Shown here: positions 7,065 to 15,023 of the stretch, piece after piece
Position numbering within the stretch: the first letter of the stretch is position 1
Layout of the letters: every line of letters begins with the position of its first letter
The notes under the pieces: generated by a model
The model's input: the letters and a program-made list of their open reading frames with translations, nothing else
The model's database searches: none
What the model was told of the DNA's origin: nothing
Program-made: the position numbers and the translations under genes
IMG/VR virus record: IMGVR_UViG_3300048924_000100
Span: 124,001 to 188,000 of that record
DNA: 64,000 nt
Direction: 5' to 3' (one strand)
From: a virus

Positions 7065-8813
7065 ATGAGTACTGAGCTCCCCCCAATTGATCCGTTGGAA
7101 GACCAGCCACCAGCGGTACCAAACCCTGTACCGGCTCCAGCTCCGGTAGCTGTAGCTGCGCCTGCTCCAACTCACCGTGATCCGCACACTGCGGTGAACA
7201 CCACGATGAAACAAGTCCTGGTTCCGGAAGATGAGGTCGTTCGTGACCTTACCGCCGAAGAACAGAAGGATGGCGGTTTCATGACTGTCTTCTTGGGCAA
7301 CCGTAAAGAAGACATCATCGCAGCTCAGAACGTTATCGCCCGCTGGTTGGGTTACACCGGCACCAAGGCCATGTGGGACGAGGAGCGTATTCCTGAATCA
7401 GTCTTCCGTAAGGCTGAATCAGACTGGCTCCAGTACATCGAAACGTCATGGCCTGGCAAGACGTCGGATCAAGTGTCCAACCACGCCAGCGATCTCTACG
7501 CCTTCATGTCGGAGATCCAGGATGAGCTGAAGGTCCGTACCTCGGTTATGAACGAGCCTGGCATTGCCAACTCCTCGAACCGTGGTGGCGTGAACACCGG
7601 TGACATCATCGGTAAGAAACCTTCTGCTTCTACCAAGGGTTTCTCCCAGCGCGAAAACATGCGTCGCCGTGCTGCGCGTAAAACGGGTTCTGGTGCTGAC
7701 AAGCTGTCTTACGACGTGCTGTGCCGTGACTCGTTCGCTACGTTCGCCTTCTCGCGTACCAACCATACCGAGATGGGCGCACTGATCAACGACATCCGTC
7801 GCACGTTGACTGGTTACGTTCAACAGATCGGTAACAACAGTGCTGTGCTGGCGCGTATCGCCTCGCTGCGCGTGATCTGGAACTTCATCGCTAAGCGTAT
7901 CACCAACTCGAGCGTAACAGACCTGGCTGACTTCAATCAGCTGTCTAACGTTATCCTGTTGACTGATATGGAAGCGATCATCACTGCACTGATCGAGTCG
8001 ACCAACAGCAAGGGTATCAACCTGAACCTGCGTTGCCTCTCCGGTAACTGTGACTGGGAAGCCTTCAAGCTGGTACAGGCGAGCAAGCTGTTGCGTCATC
8101 GTCACCACATCACGTCTGACGAAGACTCGGCTATCTACGCCAACCTGCTGAACGGCCACGCCAAGTACAGCATGGAAGAAACCCGTGCGCTGAGCCGTGC
8201 TTCGACCTACGGCCTGGACAGCAACCGTGTGTACAACGATGAGAAGTCGATCTACCTGGAATGTGCTCCGCCTACCCTGGCTGAAGCGTTCGGGGCGTTT
8301 GACTTCTTCATCGGTGAAATCAACCCGCAGTTGGCTGAGCTGCGTACGAAGTTGATTGACCCGGCTGAGTATCAGACTCAGGTCACCATGACCTACAACA
8401 ACCTCGGTTCCACGGAGTTCATCCACTGGGTACAGGCACAAGTTGACCTGCCAGCGGAAAACACCGACGAGGAAGAAACTGTGTTCCGCCGTAGCGAGAT
8501 GGACGCCATCGAGTTCAACGGCGGTATCATGGACGTCCTGCGTGATCAGGAAGACCTTAACCGTAACCTGGTGAAGTTCATCCTCAACAAGACACCGTAC
8601 ATGTCGCGTTCCTTTATGGGTGTGCGTAACTACGTGTGTCCGAAGTGCCGGAAGAACATGGCCGACCTGGAAGACCCTGAAGGCCTGCTGGATCGGAAGT
8701 TGGGCTACACGCCAATTGACCCTGTGATGAGTTTTTTTACCCTCACCCAGTGGGCGATGCTCAAGCAAACGGCCGTCCAAAATCAAATCAAGTCCGAAGC
8801 CCTCTCGGAATAA
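7065..8813 (+). CDS. Probable virion protein with Pro/Ala-rich N-terminus and C-terminal CxxC, 582 residues
   Basis: Residues 1-40 are a Pro/Ala-rich, likely disordered tail. A long mixed helical body follows, and a CPKC pair lies near residue 526, like half of a zinc knuckle. Starts with a good ribosome site (CAAGGAAG) after the 261-residue gene. Near its 3' end it holds TTTTTTT at 8732-8738, placed so that a -1 slip enters the next gene's frame; the two genes overlap by 64 bp. Function unknown. Not clearly an enzyme; structural by context. Confidence 0.75.
   Translation: MSTELPPIDPLEDQPPAVPNPVPAPAPVAVAAPAPTHRDPHTAVNTTMKQVLVPEDEVVRDLTAEEQKDGGFMTVFLGNRKEDIIAAQNVIARWLGYTGTKAMWDEERIPESVFRKAESDWLQYIETSWPGKTSDQVSNHASDLYAFMSEIQDELKVRTSVMNEPGIANSSNRGGVNTGDIIGKKPSASTKGFSQRENMRRRAARKTGSGADKLSYDVLCRDSFATFAFSRTNHTEMGALINDIRRTLTGYVQQIGNNSAVLARIASLRVIWNFIAKRITNSSVTDLADFNQLSNVILLTDMEAIITALIESTNSKGINLNLRCLSGNCDWEAFKLVQASKLLRHRHHITSDEDSAIYANLLNGHAKYSMEETRALSRASTYGLDSNRVYNDEKSIYLECAPPTLAEAFGAFDFFIGEINPQLAELRTKLIDPAEYQTQVTMTYNNLGSTEFIHWVQAQVDLPAENTDEEETVFRRSEMDAIEFNGGIMDVLRDQEDLNRNLVKFILNKTPYMSRSFMGVRNYVCPKCRKNMADLEDPEGLLDRKLGYTPIDPVMSFFTLTQWAMLKQTAVQNQIKSEALSE
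8732..8738 (+). promoter_or_regulatory. Candidate -1 ribosomal frameshift site (T7 run)
   Basis: In the frame of the 582-residue gene the bases read T TTT TTT, the X XXY YYZ pattern of slippery heptamers. A -1 slip continues at 8738 and stays open to 9286, fusing residues 1-558 to 182 more, about 740 in all. The downstream gene has only a GTG start without a ribosome site. I do not see an obvious strong pseudoknot by eye. A homopolymer sequencing error is an alternative. Confidence 0.4.
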
Positions 8814-9286
8814 TCCCCCGAGTAGACAATCGGATTGTCTTCAGCCCAGTGTTCAATCAGGTTAACAACCAGCTGCTGGGGAAGTCCATCAAAGGTCTTA
8901 CCCCAGAAGCCATGGTGTTTAACGAGGGCATGTTGCATGACTTGAACATGAACTACTACACCCCGGCTACCATGGACCCGTTCTCTTCAGTTGCTTACAT
9001 CCCTGAGGAGAACACGTTCTACCATGAGTGGTCAATTAAGTCTGTCGCTAAGAAGTATGGGTTCTACAAACTGCATGAGATTCTGCCTTTGCGGGATTAC
9101 ATGGAGATGCCCATGTTCCTTATCGATGACTTGATCAGTGGTGTGACTGAAGGACGTTCTGAGCGAGACAAGATTGACAACCCACCTGATGCCAGTGGTA
9201 ACCACAAACTGCCTAAGGTGGCGGACAGCAATAAAGACTTGGCTGAAATAATGCGTCAACTGGGTTTGGACAAGAAATTGGTCTAA
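8750..9286 (+). CDS. Unknown 178-residue protein, possibly translated by frameshift
   Basis: The open frame runs from about 8720 to a TAA at 9284. Starts available are GTG at 8750, without a ribosome site and 64 bp inside the upstream gene, and an internal ATG at 8912. Codon use and composition look real throughout from about 8815. It may be made as the C-terminal part of a fusion through the T7 run at 8732. No motif recognised. It ends a transcription block, with a terminator after it. Confidence 0.65.
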   Translation: MGDAQANGRPKSNQVRSPLGIIPRVDNRIVFSPVFNQVNNQLLGKSIKGLTPEAMVFNEGMLHDLNMNYYTPATMDPFSSVAYIPEENTFYHEWSIKSVAKKYGFYKLHEILPLRDYMEMPMFLIDDLISGVTEGRSERDKIDNPPDASGNHKLPKVADSNKDLAEIMRQLGLDKKLV

Positions 9287-9296
9287 TCACTGCTAG

Positions 9297-9324
9297 CCCC
9301 TAGGGTCCCAACGGGCCCTAGGGG
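9297..9324 (+). terminator. Hairpin terminator
   Basis: A 12-bp stem with one G-T pair (9297-9308 with 9313-9324) and a CAAC loop follows the unknown gene. Its tail begins TATAGCCG, related to the TATAGCTG tail seen after other terminators here. Confidence 0.75.
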
Positions 9325-9332
9325 TATAGCCG

Positions 9333-9341
9333 TATTTTATG
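9333..9341 (+). promoter_or_regulatory. Candidate late phage promoter (TATG type)
   Basis: The 10-mer GTATTTTATG (9332-9341) lies 51 bp before the next gene, just after a terminator. The identical 10-mer occurs 60 bp before the capsid gene. phiKZ late promoters recognised by the non-virion polymerase are reported to centre on TATG. Match and placement are seen; promoter function is inference. Confidence 0.4.
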
Positions 9342-9391
9342 CTGAAACCATTATTTATGGTCTATCTAACTCTCTACGAAAGGGCCCTTTC

Positions 9392-10030
9392 ATGAGCACA
9401 CCAGAATACACGCCACCTGAGAGCGAAGATCTCAGTGGTAAAGCTACCAAGGAGACCACCGGTAAATCAGCCGCTAAAACTCCAGCCGTGGCCGCACCAG
9501 CCGCTACAAAGCAAGCACCAGCTGTGGTAGAGGCTACTTTCCAGGAACCGGTTATGGTAGTCGGTATTGGCAAGATGCTGAACGCCAAGGGCGACGCCAC
9601 TACTGACGTCATGGTTGCGCGCATTGAGCGCCACATGCAGTTCCTCTCCGGCAACAAGCGCTACAAGAACAAAGCCGAAGAACAGGAAGAGCAGATCAGT
9701 TTCATTGAAACGGTCGGTAACTCCCTGCGTCTCGACTTCGATCAGTTCGTTGTGGTAACTGACGACCTGCTCAACATCATCCGTCAGAACCGTGACGTCT
9801 TCGACGGTGGCCTGACGTTCCGCCACACCGTTGGTCTGGATCGTAAGTATCCTGTTCAGACCATCCGACTGTACCACACGTACATGTCGTTCCTGGCCAT
9901 GGTTGCCAAGAACTGGGAGTCGCGGTACAAGTTGCACACGCTCATCGATCTGGCCAGTGTCATTACTGACCTGAACAAGAAGGGTAAAGAAAACGTTACC
10001 CAGTACTTCCGCTACCTGACCAACGTCTAA
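9392..10030 (+). CDS. Unknown 212-residue protein, probably virion-associated
   Basis: The first 50 residues are rich in Ala, Pro, Thr and Lys and look disordered; the rest is a compact mixed helical domain. First gene after a terminator and candidate late promoter, and directly upstream of an internal head protein. C-ending codons suggest high expression. No recognised motif. Confidence 0.72.
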   Translation: MSTPEYTPPESEDLSGKATKETTGKSAAKTPAVAAPAATKQAPAVVEATFQEPVMVVGIGKMLNAKGDATTDVMVARIERHMQFLSGNKRYKNKAEEQEEQISFIETVGNSLRLDFDQFVVVTDDLLNIIRQNRDVFDGGLTFRHTVGLDRKYPVQTIRLYHTYMSFLAMVAKNWESRYKLHTLIDLASVITDLNKKGKENVTQYFRYLTNV

Positions 10031-10056
10031 CCCACCGCCGTCAATTCACCAACCAC

Positions 10057-10073
10057 CCCCTCCTTGCAAGGAA
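10057..10073 (+). promoter_or_regulatory. Repeated leader with palindrome over the ribosome site
   Basis: CCCCTCCTTGCAAGGAA is repeated exactly at 14604-14620, each time just before a start codon. It includes the 12-bp palindrome TCCTTGCAAGGA, so the AAGGA ribosome site can pair with upstream TCCT. The repeat is seen; a control role is inference. Confidence 0.5.
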
Positions 10074-10080
10074 AGAAGAA

Positions 10081-11178
10081 ATGGAATATGTAGAAGGCTC
10101 CTACCAACCTGACGGCGCCGGTTTTGGCATTCCTGATGTCCCACACGTCGAGATCATGTTCGATGCTCTGAACGACACTGCTGAGCAGATGGACGTAGCA
10201 GGCACCGAATCCCTCAGCCTGACCGCCGCTCAACACTACGCCCAGGGCGTGCTGATGTCTGCTGGTATCGTTACTGGTTCGCAAGTAGCTGGTACCGAAG
10301 GCGTGTTCTCGGCCATCGGCGACGGTTTCAAAGCTGTCTGGGAATACATCACCAAAACCCTGAAGTCGATCTGGGACTTCTTCTTCAACCGTGACAGCGC
10401 CAAAGACGCTGAAGTGGCCAAAGAAGCCTGCGCCGAGAACGCCGCTGAGTTGCAAGCAGCTGCTGCCGGTACCCAGGACGAAGCCACTGCTGACAAGCAA
10501 CTGAACGCTATGGCGACAGCTGCTGGTGGCGAAGGTGGTGACAAGGGCGTGGCTGAAGAAATCGCCAAGGGCAAGAAAGGCACTCTCGCTGAGAAGCGTG
10601 CTGCGGTCAAGGCTGCTCTGAAAGAAATGCCGAAGATGAACAAGAAGGCAGCTGCCGTCTTGAAGAAAGCGGTTGACGCTGCTGTTAAGGCGAAGAAAGC
10701 GTTCCTCGTTGACTTCACTTCTGCTCAAGGCCCTAAAGGCGGTAAAGAAGCTGCTGCTCACATGGCCAGCAACCAGGAGTTCACCGACGTTATTGCCGAC
10801 ATGGGTTCGGAAACTCTGAAGTTCACTTCCCGTGACGCTCAGTTCCTGACCAAGCTGGAACACGCGATCGACATCAAAGATGCCAACGCCGCCATCCAGT
10901 TCAGCAAAGACTGCGCTGCCAACATCGTATCCCTGAAAGCGTTCTCCGACGTCTTCAAGGGCATGAAGGGCAAGATCGATAAACTTCTGTCCACTGCAGA
11001 AGCCAAGATGAAGAAAGCGAAAGAAGCCAAAGACAAGGCCGAATTGCAGAAAGACATCGCCGCGCTGCGTACCATCACTACCGGTCTGGTTCGTGTATCG
11101 AAACTGATCGAAGCGAACTACAGCCGCGTGACCGAAGCGTCCAAAGCACTGAACCATGTGTTCGGTATTGCTGCTTAA
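10081..11178 (+). CDS. Internal head (inner-body-like) protein, proteolytically processed, 365 residues
   Basis: Member of a family of seven proteins here that share G-x-E sites near the N-terminus followed by a hydrophobic helix. Sites are at 41-43 (GTE before SLSL) and 71-73 (GTE before GVFSAI). After the second site residues 74-102 form an aromatic amphipathic helix, then a long Ala/Lys/Glu helical body. phiKZ inner-body proteins are packed in the head and cut by the prohead protease after a short motif ending in Glu; the same logic is inferred here. C-ending codons and a strong ribosome site point to high expression. It is followed by a terminator. Confidence 0.7.
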   Translation: MEYVEGSYQPDGAGFGIPDVPHVEIMFDALNDTAEQMDVAGTESLSLTAAQHYAQGVLMSAGIVTGSQVAGTEGVFSAIGDGFKAVWEYITKTLKSIWDFFFNRDSAKDAEVAKEACAENAAELQAAAAGTQDEATADKQLNAMATAAGGEGGDKGVAEEIAKGKKGTLAEKRAAVKAALKEMPKMNKKAAAVLKKAVDAAVKAKKAFLVDFTSAQGPKGGKEAAAHMASNQEFTDVIADMGSETLKFTSRDAQFLTKLEHAIDIKDANAAIQFSKDCAANIVSLKAFSDVFKGMKGKIDKLLSTAEAKMKKAKEAKDKAELQKDIAALRTITTGLVRVSKLIEANYSRVTEASKALNHVFGIAA

Positions 11179-11213
11179 TAACGTCTGTAAGGCGTTCTGA
11201 GCATCGATCGTGA

Positions 11214-11256
11214 ATAAACCCTCCTACTCCCCGTCAAAGGGAGTAGGAGGGTTTAT
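11214..11256. terminator. Bidirectional hairpin terminator, 18-bp perfect stem
   Basis: Stem 11214-11231 pairs with 11239-11256 without mismatch between convergent genes. The plus-side tail is TATAGCTGCTTTAC (11254-11267), repeated after the terminator at 17289, and it includes the stop codon of the minus-strand gene. Confidence 0.88.
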
Positions 11257-11267
11257 AGCTGCTTTAC
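11254..11267 (+). repeat. Conserved terminator tail, copy 1
   Basis: TATAGCTGCTTTAC, identical to 17329-17342; related tails are at 3990-4003 and 48988-48998. It lies just after perfect hairpins and includes the stop codon of the convergent minus-strand gene. Confidence 0.6.
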
Positions 11268-13135
11268 GCCGCTTCTTTCAATACTTCTGGTAATACTTGT
11301 GCTTGTCGTGCTTCACGTTCTGCTTTGGCTTTCTCTGCACTTTCACGCAGTTGCTTCAACATGTCCCCCATACCCAGTTCTTCCAGACCTTTCTCGAAGT
11401 CGGATTGCAGGTTGTCTGCTTGTGGGAAACGGAACAGGTCATGACCCAAGCCCATGGCATTCGCCTGAGTACTGCTGGCATAGTTCACGGCTATCTCCCG
11501 GAACTTCATGTCGTTAGCACCCTGAATGGCATAGACCTCCATCTGAGTCGTTTTGTTACTGACGTTATCGGCCAGTGTACCTGTTGGGTAAGCACCTTCA
11601 ACGTCAAGGTCAGACGTGCTACCACGACCCGAACTGAGTACATCGTCCAGACCAATAAACATCGCTCGGCCCATGTCTGCGTTCTTCTCAGTATCGAGGA
11701 GGGCAATCCAGTTGTCGAGGGTTGGTAGACGATCAGTAAAGGTCTTGTCACGTTTAGACGGCGTACTGCCCCAGACGTAACCATGCTCACGTGCAAGGAA
11801 CGACAGGGTGTCCGAGATCAGACGTGGCTGTGAAACAAAGTTGAAGTATTCCGAATAACGCAACAGCATTGGAATCGACAGCGAGAAGTCAAGCGTTTTC
11901 TCGTTGATCTCTTCAATAGGCCAGTTGTCGGCGATGTTGTACATCGAATACAGGTAAGGATGGTCCTTCTGCATATATCGATGCCACTGACCCGAGCCTG
12001 GACCCTTGCTCATGCCCTCTTCGGTATACAGCTTACCCTTGACCTCTTCACGAGTAGCAATGGCCTCCAGCGAGTAACCCTCGAGCTTACCCGACGAGAA
12101 ACGTTTAATAGCATAACCCGACATAGCGTCAGCCCATTGCCACTTAGCCGGAGTACGAACCGTTGGAAACTTCTCTTGTGGTTCCAGAGGCGTCTTGTCG
12201 CCGTTCTCCTTGATCTTGTGCGTACGACCAAGGTTCAGCTCGTAACTGCGATACTCTTTCGGTACCGATGGATCACTGTAGACGTCTGCGAGGTTATAAC
12301 CTTCACACCTGAGAGCGCGTTCACAGGCTTCCATGTCATAACCAGCGTTCCAGCTCAGTACCCAGTCCGGCTCCCATTCGTGGAACTTCTGAATGCACGC
12401 AAAAGCAATCTGACCAGGAGTATCGAACAACTCATACTCGATCACACACTTGCGACGGTCAACGTGTTCCTGGAGGTATTTCTCTTCAGCTGCTTTTAAC
12501 CGAGCAATGATATCAGCATCAGTTAATTTAACCTTGGGGTCAATCCTGTCCTGACGACTCTGGAACCAGCTGCGTTGTCCTGCCCAGTAAGCTTTACCCT
12601 TCATAGTGACCGAGGCCATCATGATTGGCTTGACTTCACCCGGAAACTCCATATCCGCTTCAACGTCGAACGCTGCTACCGAATAGGGTTCCTTTTCCTG
12701 ATACTCTGCGTACTTCTTAAAGAACTGTTGCTTGAAGTGCACCGGTGTGGTCTGGTCCAAACCAAACACGTACTGGATACCCTTGCCCGACTTGACGTCA
12801 TAGATCGTTGCACCGCGGTCAGCTACCCCAAATAGCTGCTTGCGTACTTCAAACGGAATGTCACGACGGGTGCTGCGGTATTCACGGCAGTAACGTTCTT
12901 CCAGATAGTCTTTAGGCTGGTTGAACTTGCGATGCTGCTCTTTGACCAGGTGCCAAGGCTGCTTATAGTTCTCGTAAGACTGGAACACATTGCTGCGACT
13001 TCCGTCTTCGTGAATGTTGGTAATCTTTGCACTCAGCAAGTCTTTGCTCTTGTCAAAACGATGCTCTGTGTAGATGGCATGTTTGCAGACACGAGCAATA
13101 ATAGGTGATAGGTTTTCTGCGACAGTTTGTGTCAT
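11264..13135 (-). CDS. Family B DNA polymerase, exonuclease and motif A part (split or truncated)
   Basis: 623-residue protein with the three proofreading motifs of family B polymerases: Exo I AFDVEAD (D157, E159), Exo II WNAGYDMEA (N263, D267) and Exo III YNIAD (Y399, D403). Palm motif A is DVEGAYPT at 511-518, followed by an NVSNKTT stretch typical after motif A. Motif B (K...NSxYG) and motif C (YxDTD) are absent and the protein ends about 105 residues after motif A in a Glu/Lys/Ala tail. The remaining palm and thumb must lie on another polypeptide if the enzyme is active. Start at 13135 is chosen for the AGGA upstream; 13150 is possible. It is a single minus-strand gene between virion blocks. 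Confidence 0.8.
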   Translation of the reverse strand: MTQTVAENLSPIIARVCKHAIYTEHRFDKSKDLLSAKITNIHEDGSRSNVFQSYENYKQPWHLVKEQHRKFNQPKDYLEERYCREYRSTRRDIPFEVRKQLFGVADRGATIYDVKSGKGIQYVFGLDQTTPVHFKQQFFKKYAEYQEKEPYSVAAFDVEADMEFPGEVKPIMMASVTMKGKAYWAGQRSWFQSRQDRIDPKVKLTDADIIARLKAAEEKYLQEHVDRRKCVIEYELFDTPGQIAFACIQKFHEWEPDWVLSWNAGYDMEACERALRCEGYNLADVYSDPSVPKEYRSYELNLGRTHKIKENGDKTPLEPQEKFPTVRTPAKWQWADAMSGYAIKRFSSGKLEGYSLEAIATREEVKGKLYTEEGMSKGPGSGQWHRYMQKDHPYLYSMYNIADNWPIEEINEKTLDFSLSIPMLLRYSEYFNFVSQPRLISDTLSFLAREHGYVWGSTPSKRDKTFTDRLPTLDNWIALLDTEKNADMGRAMFIGLDDVLSSGRGSTSDLDVEGAYPTGTLADNVSNKTTQMEVYAIQGANDMKFREIAVNYASSTQANAMGLGHDLFRFPQADNLQSDFEKGLEELGMGDMLKQLRESAEKAKAEREARQAQVLPEVLKEAA

Positions 13136-13149
13136 GATTTTATCCTGCA

Positions 13150-13156
13150 TTTTATG
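13150..13156 (+). promoter_or_regulatory. Weak candidate late promoter (TTTTATG)
   Basis: ATTTTATG lies 63 bp before the metallopeptidase gene, a spacing like that of the GTATTTTATG copies at 9332 and 39038. It overlaps the 5' end of the minus-strand polymerase gene region. Only the match and spacing support it. Confidence 0.25.
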
Positions 13157-13218
13157 CCCGCTTTTAGCGCTATATCAATGGCGTCCCAGTATTAAATATC
13201 TTTGAGGAGTACAGGTGC

Positions 13219-14598
13219 ATGATCTCAATGGACTTTTTGAAACGACCCGTCGGAGGGTTGGAGTTCATTAACTTCCAGTCTTCTGACTTTTATCGCAAGA
13301 TGGTGACATTCCTCGAAAGTCAGATTAGTCCCGACGGTGTTCTGAGTAAAGAAGCCATTCCTGGCATCAAATCCCTCATCGAGGAATACACTGGCTTCAA
13401 GAACATCGACATGAAGCTATCCAACAGCGGTAACTTCTCTGTTGACGTTGGCTACTTCTCCCCCAACCACGTGTTCAATCACCAGTTGGCGGATGAGCTG
13501 CTGAAACCTACTCAGTCGACCCTGTACCGCTGGTTTACCCAGAACAAGGACAAGGTGTTCAAAGGTGGGATTGATTACTCGACAGGTAAAGTACAAGGTA
13601 GCTTCCAGACCTTGCCTGTTACCTTCCTGATCAACCCGGATCTCAGCGCCACCTTCCCAGCCGACAAGATAAAGAAGTTCGGCGTTCCGTTGGCAGGTAT
13701 CTTGGCGGGTGCGATTGCCCACGAATGCGGTCACGTGTTCAGCGGTTGCATGATGCTGCTCACAGTCGCGTCTGACAACCTTTATCTGAAAGCCTCCCTG
13801 CAGTACTACCGTGGGGCCAACGACGCCTCAGATCGCGTTGTAGTGCTCAAGGACATCGCTTCGCTGCTGGACGTTCCGCCTGCTAAACAGGGTGAGCTGC
13901 AAAAGCTGGCACAAGACCAAGATGACAAAACCCTCTTCCTCTACTTCGACAAATTAATCGCCCAACGTAATATGCGACGCAGTTTGTCGGTTGGGGTAGA
14001 GGCCATGTCCTCTGAAGTTGTGGCCGATATGTACGCCATTCGTATGGGTTGCGAGAAGGGCGTTATCGCGGCTATCGGTATCCTGACTGACCAGGGTTGC
14101 ATCCAGACCGTGGTCAATGGCCTGCTGATCGCTGCTGTGGTAACCCTCGTTGCGCTGCCGGGTTGGATCGCTCTGACCGTCACCATGGGTATTGCAGGAG
14201 CACTGTTCACGGCGATGGTCTTCTACATGTTCATCTTCGTCATGAGCTACTTCAGTAAAGGCTACTCGGGTGTCTACAACGCCGACCATCGTCGTTTCGA
14301 AGATGCTGTGCGTCAGTTGATCCAGAAGCTGAAAGAAGACACCTCGATGCCAGAGAAAGACAAACTCGCTTTGGCAAACGAAGTGCAAGATCTGTTGGTG
14401 CATGCCAACAATCTGCGTCCTTGGTATGAGAGTACCGTGATCCACCGCTTCATGGGTTGGGTGTTCAGCCAGGCTGACTTCAAAGCCCAAGAAGTTGAAC
14501 ACTACACTTCCGTGATTGCCAACCACGAGGTGAATACCATTGCTGTCAAACTGGCCAACCTGAAAGCTCGTCGTGATCCGGAAGGTATCGAAGCTTAA
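13219..14598 (+). CDS. M48-like membrane zinc metallopeptidase, 459 residues
   Basis: HECGH at 168-172 is the HExxH zinc motif, lying in a hydrophobic helix. EVVADMYAIRMG (E266) about 95 residues later matches the ExxxAD-type third zinc ligand of M48 peptidases such as HtpX and Ste24. Two hydrophobic segments at about 299-318 and 323-345 look like a membrane hairpin. M48 enzymes cut membrane or misfolded proteins at the inner membrane; the target here is unknown. GAGGAG is well spaced before the start. It leads a plus-strand unit that includes an internal head protein, so a role in virion maturation, entry or host membrane change are all possible. It is not a typical prohead protease, which is a serine enzyme in this group. 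Confidence 0.65.
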   Translation: MISMDFLKRPVGGLEFINFQSSDFYRKMVTFLESQISPDGVLSKEAIPGIKSLIEEYTGFKNIDMKLSNSGNFSVDVGYFSPNHVFNHQLADELLKPTQSTLYRWFTQNKDKVFKGGIDYSTGKVQGSFQTLPVTFLINPDLSATFPADKIKKFGVPLAGILAGAIAHECGHVFSGCMMLLTVASDNLYLKASLQYYRGANDASDRVVVLKDIASLLDVPPAKQGELQKLAQDQDDKTLFLYFDKLIAQRNMRRSLSVGVEAMSSEVVADMYAIRMGCEKGVIAAIGILTDQGCIQTVVNGLLIAAVVTLVALPGWIALTVTMGIAGALFTAMVFYMFIFVMSYFSKGYSGVYNADHRRFEDAVRQLIQKLKEDTSMPEKDKLALANEVQDLLVHANNLRPWYESTVIHRFMGWVFSQADFKAQEVEHYTSVIANHEVNTIAVKLANLKARRDPEGIEA

Positions 14599-14603
14599 CC
14601 ATT

Positions 14604-14620
14604 CCCCTCCTTGCAAGGAA
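14604..14620 (+). promoter_or_regulatory. Second copy of the palindromic leader
   Basis: Exact copy of the 17-bp leader at 10057-10073, placed 8 bp before the start of the 131-residue gene. The AAGGA site lies in the second half of the palindrome. Confidence 0.5.
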
Positions 14621-14627
14621 CTCTACC

Positions 14628-15023
14628 ATGTCGCACTTGATCCACGTTCTTGAATACAAGAAAGCCCTGACCGAAAAAGGTATCACCTGCCCGATCGAAC
14701 AGAGCAAGCTGCTGGCCGAACCTTTCGCTCGCGCACTGATCCGCCGTTCGTACCGTGTTGGTGGCTGGACCACCGAGATGGATGAGAAGGCTTGGGCTCA
14801 GCTCGACAAGTGGAACAACGTGTCGCCTATCCCAGCGCCTCTGATCCACAAGACCGCCCAGGTTCGCATCGGCATGATCAACGGTGCCATGATGACCACT
14901 GGTACCCTGCCGTGCAAGAGCGGCTTCACCACTGTCGTTAACGACGTTGACGTAGGCGAACTGCCTGCTTGCACCGTCCTGACCGATTACCTGGTAAAAG
15001 AGCTGGAGGCTAACCGTGAGTGA
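14628..15023 (+). CDS. Unknown 131-residue protein
   Basis: Small soluble protein with three cysteines and no recognised motif. Highly C-ending codons and a strong ribosome site within the palindromic leader suggest high expression. Its end overlaps the GTG start of the next gene by 8 bp, so the two are coupled. Virion role inferred from context; function unknown. Confidence 0.72.
   Translation: MSHLIHVLEYKKALTEKGITCPIEQSKLLAEPFARALIRRSYRVGGWTTEMDEKAWAQLDKWNNVSPIPAPLIHKTAQVRIGMINGAMMTTGTLPCKSGFTTVVNDVDVGELPACTVLTDYLVKELEANRE

Noticed and set aside
7446-8786. Minus-strand open frame of 446 codons
   Set aside because: Antisense shadow of the 582-residue gene with mirror composition.
7065-8813. 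C-terminal zinc ribbon
   Set aside because: Only one CxxC pair is present, so a full zinc site is not supported.
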